Assembly (NCBI GenBank): GCA_021295835.1
Contig: JAGWBP010000013.1
Span: 1-38,106 of the forward strand
DNA length: 38,106 bases
Direction: 5' to 3'
Origin: Gemmatimonadota bacterium
GTDB taxonomy: Bacteria > Gemmatimonadota > Gemmatimonadetes > Longimicrobiales > Gaopeijiaceae
Made by a program: the position numbers and the translations under genes. Of the stretch, positions 16,027 to 24,505 are shown piece by piece. The notes below the pieces were generated by a model. It was not told the DNA's origin. It ran no database searches and saw only the letters and a list, made by a program, of their open reading frames with translations. Positions within the stretch are counted from its first letter, which is position 1; the number at the start of each line of letters is the position of its first letter.

Positions 16027-17297
16027 GAGCCGACCAAGACCTCGACCAGCTCGTGTCCGGTGCGCACCGTCGCGGGTGCCAGCGACCGCTCGACCCGCAC
16101 GAGCGGCATCCCGTCAATGAACACGTCCTCGCCCGAAAGGGCCGCGCCCGGAAGTAGCACGAGGTCGCCCGGTCGGCAGTCGCCAACTGCCTCCACGATG
16201 TCGGTGCCCGCCAGGAGCCCGGCGATCGTGACGGTGGGGCCGAAGTAGCTGTTGGGCACGGATACCACCTCCGTCTCGCACCCCATCCCTGCTCCCACGG
16301 CGGCTGCCATCTCGGCGAAGTACGGCTCCATCGACGCGCCGGTCACTACGCGCACCCTCTCCACCCCCGCCATCGGCGCCAGTCTTCCCTTCCCCGACTC
16401 GAATGCGTCGAGGAGCTCCCGGAGCGCCCCCACTCCGTTCTCCACCAGCCCGCCCTCGTCGTAGTAGGCGGCGCCGGGCACGTTCCTATCGGCGATCAGG
16501 AAGAGCTCGTCGGCTGCGTAGCACCAATTCCGCTCCCTCTCGGCTCTCGCCCTCCGCCGTACCGTTTCCGTCTGCCCGATGGCGACCCGAGCCTCGTCCG
16601 GATCGAGCAGGCGCACCGGGCGTCCCACGTTGTAGCGCGTCAGCCCCACCGGCACCACTGAGAGACTGAGGACGCCGTCGCCCAGCCTGTAGAGGTCTGC
16701 GATCGTGCGGTCGAGTTCCGGGCCATCGTTCCACCCCGGGCAGAGCACCACCTGTGCATGCAACTCCACCCCGCCCTCCAGCAGCTCCCGGAGCTGCTGC
16801 ATGATCAGCCCAGCGCGAGGATTCTTCAGCATTCGCGACCGGACAACTGGATCTGTCGCGTGCACGCTGACGTAGAGCGGCGAGATGCGCTGCTCCACCA
16901 GCCGCTCCAGACCACGCGGGCCCAAGTTCGTCAGAGTCACGTAGCTGCCGTAGGTGAAGGAAAGCCGAAAGTCGTCGTCTCGCAGCCAGAGCGGTGCCCG
17001 TGCATCTGGGGGATTGCCGTCGATGAAGCAGAAGACGCACTCGTTGGCGCACTCCCTGATCTTGTCCCGGTCCGGAACCATCCCCAGCGGCCGATCGTCG
17101 TACCCGCCGATCTCGTAGACGGTGCGGCGCCCCTCGGCATCTACCGCCTCGAGTTCGAGCTCGCCGTCGGCGGTGCGGAAGAGGAAGTCGAGCCCGTCAC
17201 GCACCCGTTCTCCATTGACGGCGATAATGCGTGTGCCGACACGCATCTCGAGGGCTTCGCCGACCGACCCTGGCGCGACCTCTCCGATCCGTACCAC
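16023..17297 (-). CDS. DUF512 radical SAM protein with N-terminal PDZ domain
   Basis: A 424-aa protein: PDZ-like domain at about residues 1-60 (VAPGSVGEALEMRVG, IIAVNG), then a radical SAM cluster motif with cysteines at about 83, 87 and 90 (CANECVFCFI), the family segment LRDDDFRLSFTYGSYVTLTN, and the C-terminal DUF512 domain with GASMEPYF and NSYFGPTVTIAGLL. The family binds iron-sulfur clusters; the reaction is not established. It is commonly encoded next to der, as here. I chose GTG 17297 because GGGAGG lies 6 bp upstream and the PDZ domain begins right there. tRNA-Gly lies 55 bp upstream on the same strand, so the two may be co-transcribed. Confidence 0.93.
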   Translation of the reverse strand: MVRIGEVAPGSVGEALEMRVGTRIIAVNGERVRDGLDFLFRTADGELELEAVDAEGRRTVYEIGGYDDRPLGMVPDRDKIRECANECVFCFIDGNPPDARAPLWLRDDDFRLSFTYGSYVTLTNLGPRGLERLVEQRISPLYVSVHATDPVVRSRMLKNPRAGLIMQQLRELLEGGVELHAQVVLCPGWNDGPELDRTIADLYRLGDGVLSLSVVPVGLTRYNVGRPVRLLDPDEARVAIGQTETVRRRARAERERNWCYAADELFLIADRNVPGAAYYDEGGLVENGVGALRELLDAFESGKGRLAPMAGVERVRVVTGASMEPYFAEMAAAVGAGMGCETEVVSVPNSYFGPTVTIAGLLAGTDIVEAVGDCRPGDLVLLPGAALSGEDVFIDGMPLVRVERSLAPATVRTGHELVEVLVGS

Positions 17298-17352
17298 CGC
17301 TAGCCTCCCTTGCTGCCGCTCGCTGCCACGACCGCGACCAGGGCCGAGCAAG

Positions 17353-17425
17353 AGCGGGAGACGGGACTCGAACCCGCGACCCTCAGCTTGGGAAGCTGAT
17401 GCTCTACCGGCTGAGCTACTCCCGC
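17353..17425 (-). tRNA. tRNA-Gly (anticodon CCC)
   Basis: A 73-nt cloverleaf on the minus strand: acceptor GCGGGAG with CTCCCGC and discriminator T, D-arm AGCTCAGCCGGTAGAGC, anticodon stem TCAGC/GCTGA with loop TTCCCAA (anticodon CCC, reading GGG), and T-arm with GGTTCGAGTCC. No encoded CCA. It lies between the TPR lipoprotein and the DUF512 gene. Confidence 0.95.
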
Positions 17426-17487
17426 GCTAGCGCTCGGCGTTGTCTCCTGCCCGGAGCCGGAGTCGCAACGGCACAGGCCTTCCTCTC

Positions 17488-18951
17488 CTAACCTCGTGGC
17501 GGCACCACCTGGAAGTAGAAGCCCGTGACGTCCGCATCGCTGTCCAGCTCGACCCGGAAGGCCGTGGTGCAGACCGCCTCAGGGTCCACAGGCTCGCACG
17601 ACTCGCCGGTGGCCTCGTCACGCGACGCCTGCGCCGGCACCTCGACCCGGACACTGTTTGTCCCAATCGATTCGCCGTCACCGCCCAGGAAGTTGACCAG
17701 AATAGTGACCGTGCCGCCGGGGTCGAGCGTGTAGTTCGTGAGATTCCCCGTCACCGTCCCACCGCCACCGACGGTGGGGGTGAGGTTCGCTTCGAACATG
17801 TTGAAGGCCATGGCCCTGTAGTTATCGACGATCTTCCCCGCCTCCTGCTCGTCGCCTGCGGAGGCGACGCAGCGGGCCAGGATCAAGAGATGGTCGGCTG
17901 CGAACGGGTCGGTCTCGATCAGTCTACGAGCCACCGGAACGCACTCGTGCCAGCGCTCCGCCTGGTAGAGGGTCGTCGTCAGGTTGAGGAGGGCGTCGCG
18001 GTTCTGCGGCGACGCGTCGAGCACCAGTTGGAAGGCCTCGGCGGCGCGTTCGAAGTTGCCGGCCAGGTAGAGGCCAACACCGATGTTGGAGTAGTCCAAG
18101 ATCCCCAGGTCCTCGCCCATCAGATTCTGGTAGATCGCCTGCGCCGAGTCGGGCATTCCGGCCGCAGCGACGGCGCCTGCCAAATTGGAGAGGGCGGTGA
18201 TGTCGCCCGGATTCCCGGTCAGGTAGCGGCGGTACTCGTCGGCGGCTTCCTGGTGGAGCTCGTTGTTCGTGTAGAGCATGGCCCGGTTGAAGGCGACGCT
18301 GGCCTCCTTCTCCAGCCAGCCGGCGGCGAGCGAACTATCGCGCGCCATCATCTCCTGGGGGCGCGGACCACGAATGACTTCCAGCGCGGCGCCGAAGGCC
18401 TCGATCGCCTCCTCGTTGCGGCCTAGCTGCTCGTAGCTGACCCCCAGGTTGATCAGCGCTTCGGGACGCCCGCGCGGGTAGATCAACTCTGCGTACTTGA
18501 GTTGCTCTATCCCCGCCTCAACGCCGCCCTCATCTTCATCGTTCAATAAGCCGACGGAGGCGTTGAAGGCGTCAATCCACGCCGACTCGCGCTGTGCTTC
18601 GACGTCGTTGCGGTACCCCGTGAACAGCGCCACCGCCATCTCCAGGAGAGTGTCCGCGGCCACGTAGTCGTAGAGGCCGATATGCGCCCTGGCGGCCTGG
18701 TAATACCCAACCGAGTTGCCGGGGTCGCTCGCAATCTCCCTGAGAGCCCAGTCCAGAGCCTCCTGGTACAGAGCTGGGTCGTCGTTCACGACAGTCTTCG
18801 TCAGGGCCAGCTCGGCATTTCGAGTGAACTCGCTCTCCCGGTACACATCCACCAGGTCTTCGCCACCGCCGCCGCCGCCGCCGCTGGCGCAGCCGCTAAG
18901 CACGAGCGAACCCGCGACCACAAGCGCACACAAGAACCCTGACCTGTTCAC
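17488..18951 (-). CDS. Tetratricopeptide-repeat lipoprotein
   Basis: A 487-aa exported lipoprotein. The signal peptide ends in the lipobox LSGC (Cys at residue 21), followed by a glycine-rich linker. Residues about 50-355 are TPR-like helical pairs, for example PEALINLGVSYEQLGRNEEAIEAF and ALSNLAGAVAAAGMPDSAQAIY, and the last 110 residues look like a beta-sandwich (GTVTGNLTNYTLDPGGTVTI onward, ending FYFQVVPPRG). AGGAGG directly precedes a GTG at 18957 but lies 6 bp before GTG 18951, so the latter is the better start. It has its own promoter at 19034-19062. It is probably a periplasm- or outer-membrane-facing scaffold; the partner is unknown. Confidence 0.82.
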   Translation of the reverse strand: MNRSGFLCALVVAGSLVLSGCASGGGGGGGEDLVDVYRESEFTRNAELALTKTVVNDDPALYQEALDWALREIASDPGNSVGYYQAARAHIGLYDYVAADTLLEMAVALFTGYRNDVEAQRESAWIDAFNASVGLLNDEDEGGVEAGIEQLKYAELIYPRGRPEALINLGVSYEQLGRNEEAIEAFGAALEVIRGPRPQEMMARDSSLAAGWLEKEASVAFNRAMLYTNNELHQEAADEYRRYLTGNPGDITALSNLAGAVAAAGMPDSAQAIYQNLMGEDLGILDYSNIGVGLYLAGNFERAAEAFQLVLDASPQNRDALLNLTTTLYQAERWHECVPVARRLIETDPFAADHLLILARCVASAGDEQEAGKIVDNYRAMAFNMFEANLTPTVGGGGTVTGNLTNYTLDPGGTVTILVNFLGGDGESIGTNSVRVEVPAQASRDEATGESCEPVDPEAVCTTAFRVELDSDADVTGFYFQVVPPRG

Positions 18952-18957
18952 AGCCAC

Positions 18958-18963
18958 CCTCCT
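18958..18963 (-). promoter_or_regulatory. AGGAGG ribosome-binding site deciding the TPR lipoprotein start
   Basis: A perfect AGGAGG on the minus strand abuts GTG 18957 and is 6 bp from GTG 18951, so initiation at 18951 is favoured and the annotated signal peptide begins MNRSG. Confidence 0.7.
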
Positions 18964-19033
18964 ATGAGTCGACAGACCTCAGACCCCGAACACCTCCGGT
19001 GACTCGCGGAGGCCCGGGCCACGATCGAGAGTA

Positions 19034-19062
19034 ATAGTACGCCCTGACAACCGTGCGGTCAA
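19034..19062 (-). promoter_or_regulatory. sigma70-like promoter of the TPR lipoprotein gene
   Basis: On the minus strand, TTGACC (-35, 19062-19057) and TACTAT (-10, 19039-19034) are separated by exactly 17 bp in the 127-bp gap after uvrC. Transcription would begin near 19027, giving a leader of about 75 nt. It is the clearest housekeeping promoter visible in the window. Confidence 0.65.
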
Positions 19063-19084
19063 AGGGAGGGCCGGGCCGCAGCCG

Positions 19085-20947
19085 CTATCGCCTGTCGGCC
19101 AGATAGGCCAGCACCCTCGCCCCCATCGCATCGCTGAATCCAGGGACCCTCCCGATTTCGCCAACTGTGGCCTCGCGCACCCGGCGGACCGATCCGAAGC
19201 GGGACAGGAGGGCCTGCTGCCGCTTGGGGCCAATCCCGGGGATGTCGCCCAGCTCCGACCTCAGCGTTCGCCGTGAACGCAGCTTGCGGTTGTAGAGTAG
19301 GGCGAAGCGGTGGGCCTCGTCGCGCACCCGCTGCAACAGATGGAGCGCGGGACTCGTACGGGGGATTGTCAGGCGCTCCCTTCGGTCGGCCAGGAAGACC
19401 CTCTCGTGCCGCTTGGCCAGCGCTGCTAGCGCCACGTCCTCTACTCCAGCGGAGGAGAGGGCCCTTCGCGCCGCACCAAGTTGCGCACGCCCACCGTCCA
19501 CGAGCGCCAGATCCGGAAGCGGTCCCCCGCTCTCCGCCGCACGGCGAAAGTACCTGGAGACAGCCTCCGCCATCGAACGATAGTCGTCGTTGCCGAAGCC
19601 ACCCTTGATGCCAAGGTTCCGATACCCCGCCCGGTCGGGGCGTCCGTTGCGGAAGAGGACCGCCGCCGCGACGACCTCCGCCCCCTGTGTGTGCGAGACA
19701 TCGAATCCAACTATCAGGCGCGGCACGACCTTGAGCGACAACCGGTCCTGAAGCTCGTAGAGCACGTCGTCCGCGCGGGGCTTCAGCCCCTCCAGGCCCT
19801 CTCCACGCTCGTTCCCGAGAGCGCTCCGCGCATTTTCCTGCGCAAGCTCCACCAACTGCGCCTTGGGCCCGAGCTGCGGGATTCGGGTAGCCACCTTCCA
19901 CCCGGCCCGCCGACTCAGCGTGCGTTCCAGGAGGTGCCTGTCCGCAAAGTCGGAGGGCAGCAGCACCTCGCGGGGCAGATCGGCACTCCGCTCGGTGCCC
20001 CGGGCGAAGTACTCGTGGGCAACGGACCTGCCCAGGAGCACTCCGTCGTCGTCGTAGGTCTCGACACCGGTCAGGGCGTGGCTCCGGCTTCCTACCACCA
20101 CGCCGCGCCGCACCTGCAGGACAACCGCTGCCGCCGACTCGCCGGCTCTGGCCACTCCGAACACATCCTGGTCGCCTCCACCCGCAACGTAAATGCGCTG
20201 CCTACGGGCGAAAGAGTCAAGCCCCTTCATTGCATCCCTGAGTGCGGCCGCACGCTCGAAGTCTAGTTCTGAAGATGCTTTATGCATTGCATCTTCAACT
20301 TCTCGTTGAGACTGTGCCACATCGCCTGACAACACCTTTAGGAAGCGGTGGGTCATATTGCGATAGGAAGTCTCCGACTGGAGCTCCGTGCACGGTGCTC
20401 CGCACCTGCCGATGTGGTAGTCGAGGCAGGGGCGCGACGGCTGCTCCCGGGGGAGGTCGTAGCGGCAGGAGCGAATTCCGTGGCTGCGCTTGAGGAGCTC
20501 CAGCGCACGGCGCGCCCGGCCCACAGAGGGGAACGGACCGAAGTAGCGCGCGCCGTCCCGCCGAATGCGGCGCGTTATGTAGGCCCTCGGGTACGGCTCT
20601 TGGACGGTCACCCGAATGTGGGGATAGCTCTTGTCGTCCCGGAGTTGAATGTTGAAGCGCGGCTTATGCTCCCGGATCAGACTGGCCTCCAGTATGAGCG
20701 CCTCCTCCTCCGACCCGACCACCAGCGTCTCGACCGTCGCGGCTCGGCTCGCCAGCTCCGCCACCTTCAGGTTGGGAGCGGCCTGGCCAGCGAGGTACGT
20801 ACTGACCCGGCGCCGGAGCGATTTGCCCTTGCCGATGTAGAGGACCTCGCCGTCGGCAGCGCGAAAGATGTATACGCCGGTACCCAAGGGGACCCGACCC
20901 AGCGTGTCCGCGCCGAAGGGGAGCACGGCGCTTATCCTCGCCTCCAT
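19085..20947 (-). CDS. uvrC: Excinuclease ABC subunit C
   Basis: A 620-aa DNA repair endonuclease that cuts on both sides of a lesion held by UvrB. Domains in order: GIY-YIG nuclease (GVYIF, then YIGKGKSLRRR) in residues about 15-95; the four-cysteine iron-sulfur segment (SCRYD, then RPCLDYHIGRCGAPC) near 155-180; UVR motif (ELDFERAAALRDAM) near 215; RNase H-like nuclease with FDVSHTQG and LALVDGGRAQL; and tandem helix-hairpin-helix at the end (LGDIPGIGPKRQQALLSRFG). The start at ATG 20947 overlaps murJ by 16 bp. All catalytic parts appear intact. Confidence 0.97.
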   Translation of the reverse strand: MEARISAVLPFGADTLGRVPLGTGVYIFRAADGEVLYIGKGKSLRRRVSTYLAGQAAPNLKVAELASRAATVETLVVGSEEEALILEASLIREHKPRFNIQLRDDKSYPHIRVTVQEPYPRAYITRRIRRDGARYFGPFPSVGRARRALELLKRSHGIRSCRYDLPREQPSRPCLDYHIGRCGAPCTELQSETSYRNMTHRFLKVLSGDVAQSQREVEDAMHKASSELDFERAAALRDAMKGLDSFARRQRIYVAGGGDQDVFGVARAGESAAAVVLQVRRGVVVGSRSHALTGVETYDDDGVLLGRSVAHEYFARGTERSADLPREVLLPSDFADRHLLERTLSRRAGWKVATRIPQLGPKAQLVELAQENARSALGNERGEGLEGLKPRADDVLYELQDRLSLKVVPRLIVGFDVSHTQGAEVVAAAVLFRNGRPDRAGYRNLGIKGGFGNDDYRSMAEAVSRYFRRAAESGGPLPDLALVDGGRAQLGAARRALSSAGVEDVALAALAKRHERVFLADRRERLTIPRTSPALHLLQRVRDEAHRFALLYNRKLRSRRTLRSELGDIPGIGPKRQQALLSRFGSVRRVREATVGEIGRVPGFSDAMGARVLAYLADRR

Positions 20948-22479
20948 CGGCGGAATCGGTCTGCCAGCGCAGGAGGCGACACACCCCAGAGGTGCGTGAT
21001 CCAGAGGTAGGCCACCGCTACCGATCCGATCGAGCCGGCGGCGGCAACGAGCGGAGGCGCGCTGGCGAGCGCCCACCGGATCGCCAGCCCCACCCCCGTC
21101 GCCAGCACGGCGCTAGCGAGGTAGCGGGAGGTGTGCGCCCCACCCAGTGCAACGTTCCCCAGGTGTTGTGCAAGCCCCTTCTTCAGCAGCGCTAGCTCGG
21201 CCCAGGCGCCGATCGACGCGCCGATCGCGAGCCCCGTCGCCCCCAGACCGAGATCACCGATCGTGTGGCGGTCCAGCGAGAACATCAGACTGACGGAGGC
21301 GGCGATCGAGAGCGCGATGCGGCCGTAGGCAATGCGGGCCGGGGTCCTCGTGTCGCCGAGCGCGAAGTACGCCGACGACAGCACGCGCGAGGTGCCCGAC
21401 GCGGGGATCCCAAGCGCATATGCAGCCAGGACCAGCCCAGCGACTGCGGCGTCGGTCTCGCCGAAGGCGCCGCCGGTCCGGTAGACGGCCATCGCCTCCT
21501 CGCGGAATACGATGTAGCCGATGGCGGCCGGAATGAGCCAGAAGAGCACCGTCGAGGCGGCCCGCTCGGTGCGCTTCCGCACGGCGTCGCGCCCGGCGAC
21601 TCGGTCCCGCGCGAGCTCGGGGAGCTCGGCGGCCGCCACCGAAAGGGAAAAGACAGAGATCGGGAGCAGGTAGAGCGTCTGTGCATACCCCAATACGCCT
21701 ACCGATCCGGTCGAGAGCCGGGACGCCAGATTCGTGTCCACAAGCGCGCTGATGTTGACGGCGCCCCGGGCGCCGATCACCGGAAAGACCTTGCCGACAA
21801 CTTCTCGCACGCCGCGCATCCGGTAGTCGAGCGACAGCGCAACCGCTCCGAGCACCCCGCGCAGGAAGGCCAGTTGGAAGCAGAGCTGAAGTGCACCGCC
21901 CGCCAGTGCCCCCCACGCGAGTGCGCGCAGCAGGTCGACTCCCATCAGGCCAGCGGTGGCTGCCGCGACGAGGGCGGCGATCATGGCGACGTTCCAGAGC
22001 GCCGGAGCCACATATGCGACGAAGAGGTGGCGATGGCTGTTCAGGAGCGCCAGCGCCCACGCCGAGAGGGCCAGAACGCCCGTGGCGGGAAAGAGGATGC
22101 GCAGCAGGCCCGCCAGGATGTCGACTCTGTCGTCCCCTACGAAGCCGGTGGCGAGCACGGCTGCCAGGTGGGGGGCGGCCCAGATCCCCGCCACGGCCAA
22201 GGCTCCGGCGACGACAATCAGGAGGCCGAGCACGGCGCCCGCGACGCGGCCAGCCTCCTCCTCCCTGCCCTCTTCGACGAGGCGGGCGTAGACGGGGACG
22301 AAGGAAGCGCCGAGCGTGCCCTCGCCGAGCAGGTTCTGAATCAAATTGGGAATCCGGAGCGCGGCCCGCCACGCGTCGGCGAGCGCACCGTTGCCAAAGT
22401 GGTGCGCAAAGACCGCCTCGCGGCCAAAGCCGAAAACCCGGCTGACGACGATCCCGGCTGCCGCTCTCGAGGCGCCCAC
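20932..22479 (-). CDS. murJ: Lipid II flippase MurJ
   Basis: A 515-aa polytopic MOP-superfamily transporter that moves lipid II across the inner membrane for peptidoglycan synthesis. The N-terminal signature is clear: SRVFGFGREAVFAHHFGNG near residue 13, ALADAWRAALRIPNLIQNLL and EGTLGASFVPVYA. About 14 hydrophobic segments follow. The start is GTG 22479, directly after the stop of the small coiled-coil gene (TAGGTG). It is followed by uvrC with a 16-bp overlap. Confidence 0.96.
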   Translation of the reverse strand: MGASRAAAGIVVSRVFGFGREAVFAHHFGNGALADAWRAALRIPNLIQNLLGEGTLGASFVPVYARLVEEGREEEAGRVAGAVLGLLIVVAGALAVAGIWAAPHLAAVLATGFVGDDRVDILAGLLRILFPATGVLALSAWALALLNSHRHLFVAYVAPALWNVAMIAALVAAATAGLMGVDLLRALAWGALAGGALQLCFQLAFLRGVLGAVALSLDYRMRGVREVVGKVFPVIGARGAVNISALVDTNLASRLSTGSVGVLGYAQTLYLLPISVFSLSVAAAELPELARDRVAGRDAVRKRTERAASTVLFWLIPAAIGYIVFREEAMAVYRTGGAFGETDAAVAGLVLAAYALGIPASGTSRVLSSAYFALGDTRTPARIAYGRIALSIAASVSLMFSLDRHTIGDLGLGATGLAIGASIGAWAELALLKKGLAQHLGNVALGGAHTSRYLASAVLATGVGLAIRWALASAPPLVAAAGSIGSVAVAYLWITHLWGVSPPALADRFRRWRRG

Positions 22480-22782
22480 CTACCCCTCCGTTCCGATGCG
22501 TCCTTCCGCCTGATCGCCGGAGGGCCGCAGCGCTCTCTCCTCGGCACCCTCGGCCAGTAGCCCGTGCAGGAACTGGCTCTCCTCGCCCAGCCGGGCCACC
22601 TCGCGGCTCAGCCGCTCCACCTCCGACTCCACGAGGCACAAGCGGAGGTCGTCCTCCGCTTCCGGGTCGGCTTTACGGCTCCCGCGCTCGAGTCGCCGCG
22701 CAATCGCCCGGCCCACATCGGAGTCGAGCACGATCGCAATGATCGGAATGAGGAGCGCGAGGACGACAATTGTGGGCACCAT
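22480..22782 (-). CDS. Small membrane-anchored coiled-coil protein
   Basis: A 100-aa protein with one transmembrane helix at residues about 3-19 (VPTIVVLALLIPIIAIVL), a basic stretch (RRLERGSRK) and a predicted coiled coil at about 45-77 (ESEVERLSREVARLGEES). It is not in a family I can name; the shape resembles PspB-like or other short envelope-stress proteins, but the resemblance is only in layout. I place the start at ATG 22782 (TTG 22788 is the alternative). It is immediately followed by murJ, so a role near the lipid II flippase is possible. Confidence 0.7.
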   Translation of the reverse strand: MVPTIVVLALLIPIIAIVLDSDVGRAIARRLERGSRKADPEAEDDLRLCLVESEVERLSREVARLGEESQFLHGLLAEGAEERALRPSGDQAEGRIGTEG

Positions 22783-22800
22783 GGGCAAAAAGCTACGCCT

Positions 22801-22817
22801 TAGCGGCCCGTGGACAA
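22801..22817 (+). repeat. Copy 3 of the recurring 17-bp motif, inverted relative to the others
   Basis: Top strand TAGCGGCCCGTGGACAA; its complement matches the 17-mer at 157-173 in 15 of 17 positions. It lies in the 45-bp gap between bshC and the small coiled-coil gene. Confidence 0.5.
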
Positions 22818-22827
22818 ATTGCGGGCG

Positions 22828-24426
22828 TCACCTGCTACCCTCGCCGTTCAGGTCGATGGAGATCGCCTCGAGGGCGCGGTCTACGAAGGTCGGCCCGTAG
22901 AGCATGAGGTACTGAAGGGGTCCCAGCACTCTGTCCTGCGCCCTGTTTAGTGGCCAAAGATGCGCGTGGGCGCGCCGAATGCGCGCCTCGGTGGTCTCGT
23001 CGAGCCGCCGGGCAGCGCGCGCGATCTTCTTCTCCAGCGCGTCGGCCGCACCCACTCCGGCGCCTCGCGCACGCGCCACCGCGCCGGCCAGCGTCGGGTC
23101 GAGGCTCTCCACCGCGTCAGCCAGCTCCGCACCCTGCTCCTCGACTGCGCCCCGCCACCGTGCGAGCGCGTTCACGATCTCCGCAGGCAGGCGCGCACGG
23201 GTCAGCTTGCCGATCATCGCAGAGGCGTCTCGGAGCTCGTCCGGCTCGATCCCGCACATCTCGAGCACCCTCTCCACCTTGGCCTCGACGACCATCAGGG
23301 AGGCCCTGGGAAAGGCGATCGGTCGGGCTGTTCCATGTCTCTCGAAGAGCCCCTCGAGCTGCCCGAGGTAGGCCAGCTCGCCGGGCCCACCGACGTACGC
23401 CAGGTTCGGGAAGAGGTAGCTCTCGACGATCGGGCGCAGGAGTACATTCGGCGAAACCACCTCCGGTCTGCTCTCGATCAGGCTGCCGAGACTCCGCCTC
23501 GAGAGCCTTCGGCCACTCCGGCGGAGCGAGAAATCGCCCCGCACAGCCTGAAGGCGCTCTCGACCCTCCTCCAGCTCCACCATCAGGAGCGAGGCACCGG
23601 GGATCTGCGGGACCTGGAGGCGGTATCGGTTCTCCTTGAGCCTCCGAGCGGTCCCCTCGAGTGCTCGCTCGCTGGCCTCCGGGTCGTCGGCCTCGGCGCT
23701 CAGCAGGGGAGCGCTCGCTCGCTTCAGGCGCCGGTCGTCGGCTTCGATCAGCCCCAGCTCCGTCTGGCCGAGGAGCTCGGCCATGAAGGTGCCGAAGGCT
23801 TCCGCCATCGTCGCGTCGGGCGCATAGGCCTCCGCTATGGACCGTAGGTATCCGTCACGGAAGTCGTTCGACCCAAAGGCCCGGGCGACGGTCGCCACCG
23901 CGTCATTCGCCGCGGCCCCAACAAGCGTTCGCGAGAGTGAGCGCGGCACTCCGGTAGAGGAGTCGCCCAGCGACACCTCGCGAAGCTTCCCGCCCCGGTC
24001 CACAAGGTGGATTCGGCTCGCCTCGGCCCAGTCGTGATCGTCGGAGGCGATCCAGAAGAGCGGCATCACCGGGCGGGCTAGGAGCTCGCGCAGCTCGCGA
24101 GCCAGCCTAATCGCCGTGAGCGCCTTGTAGAAGCTGTAGAGCGGACCGCCGAAGAGGCCGGGCTGCTGGCCGGTCGTGACGAAGAACCCACTCTGGTCGA
24201 TCACCCTCGCGAGTAGCTCGCGAGCCGCCGGGCCGACAGGGCGGACCACGTCGCCGGCGACCGCGTACCTTTCGGTTGCCGAGAGGCGCCCGATCTCCCG
24301 GGCCTTGGCGACGAAGCTCTCGGCCGCGAGGGGAGGTGCCCGGTAGAATGCCACCGCGTCGCTGACGCCGGAGAGGTAGTCGCGCACCAGCCGCACTCCT
24401 CCAAGTGGTCGCCGGAGTAGCTTCAC
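22828..24426 (-). CDS. bshC: Bacillithiol biosynthesis cysteine-adding enzyme BshC
   Basis: A 532-aa protein that links L-cysteine to GlcN-malate, the last step in bacillithiol synthesis. The family hallmark TGQQPGLFGGPLYSFYKALT is near residue 85, followed by FWIASDDHDWAE near 124 and later SPNVLLRPIVESYLFPNLAY; a coiled-coil region precedes the C-terminus. Length is normal for the family. The start is GTG 24426, with GAGAGG just upstream. BshA and BshB are not in the window. It lies 79 bp after the methyltransferase gene and may form a separate unit with the small protein, murJ and uvrC. Confidence 0.95.
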   Translation of the reverse strand: MKLLRRPLGGVRLVRDYLSGVSDAVAFYRAPPLAAESFVAKAREIGRLSATERYAVAGDVVRPVGPAARELLARVIDQSGFFVTTGQQPGLFGGPLYSFYKALTAIRLARELRELLARPVMPLFWIASDDHDWAEASRIHLVDRGGKLREVSLGDSSTGVPRSLSRTLVGAAANDAVATVARAFGSNDFRDGYLRSIAEAYAPDATMAEAFGTFMAELLGQTELGLIEADDRRLKRASAPLLSAEADDPEASERALEGTARRLKENRYRLQVPQIPGASLLMVELEEGRERLQAVRGDFSLRRSGRRLSRRSLGSLIESRPEVVSPNVLLRPIVESYLFPNLAYVGGPGELAYLGQLEGLFERHGTARPIAFPRASLMVVEAKVERVLEMCGIEPDELRDASAMIGKLTRARLPAEIVNALARWRGAVEEQGAELADAVESLDPTLAGAVARARGAGVGAADALEKKIARAARRLDETTEARIRRAHAHLWPLNRAQDRVLGPLQYLMLYGPTFVDRALEAISIDLNGEGSR

Positions 24427-24444
24427 CTCTCGCCACGCGCGCCG

Positions 24445-24479
24445 GACGTAGCCCTATCGTAGCCGATCGAAACTACGTC
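24445..24479 (-). promoter_or_regulatory. Alternative hairpins in the bshC leader
   Basis: On the minus strand GACGTAG (24479-24473) can pair either with CTACG (24462-24458, 5 bp, 10-nt loop) or with CTACGTC (24451-24445, 7 bp, larger loop), so the two pairings exclude each other. This lies in the gap between the methyltransferase stop and bshC. It may be chance; no T-run or terminator is linked to it. Confidence 0.25.
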
Positions 24480-24505
24480 GAAGCTGCAACGGTACTCCAT
24501 TTGTA

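Noticed and set aside
17440..18426. Plus-strand 328-codon open frame antisense to the TPR lipoprotein
   Set aside because: Composition typical of a reverse-strand shadow; the minus-strand gene has promoter, ribosome site and lipobox.
21265..22560. Plus-strand 431-codon open frame antisense to murJ
   Set aside because: Low-complexity charged sequence opposite a certain gene; a compositional shadow.
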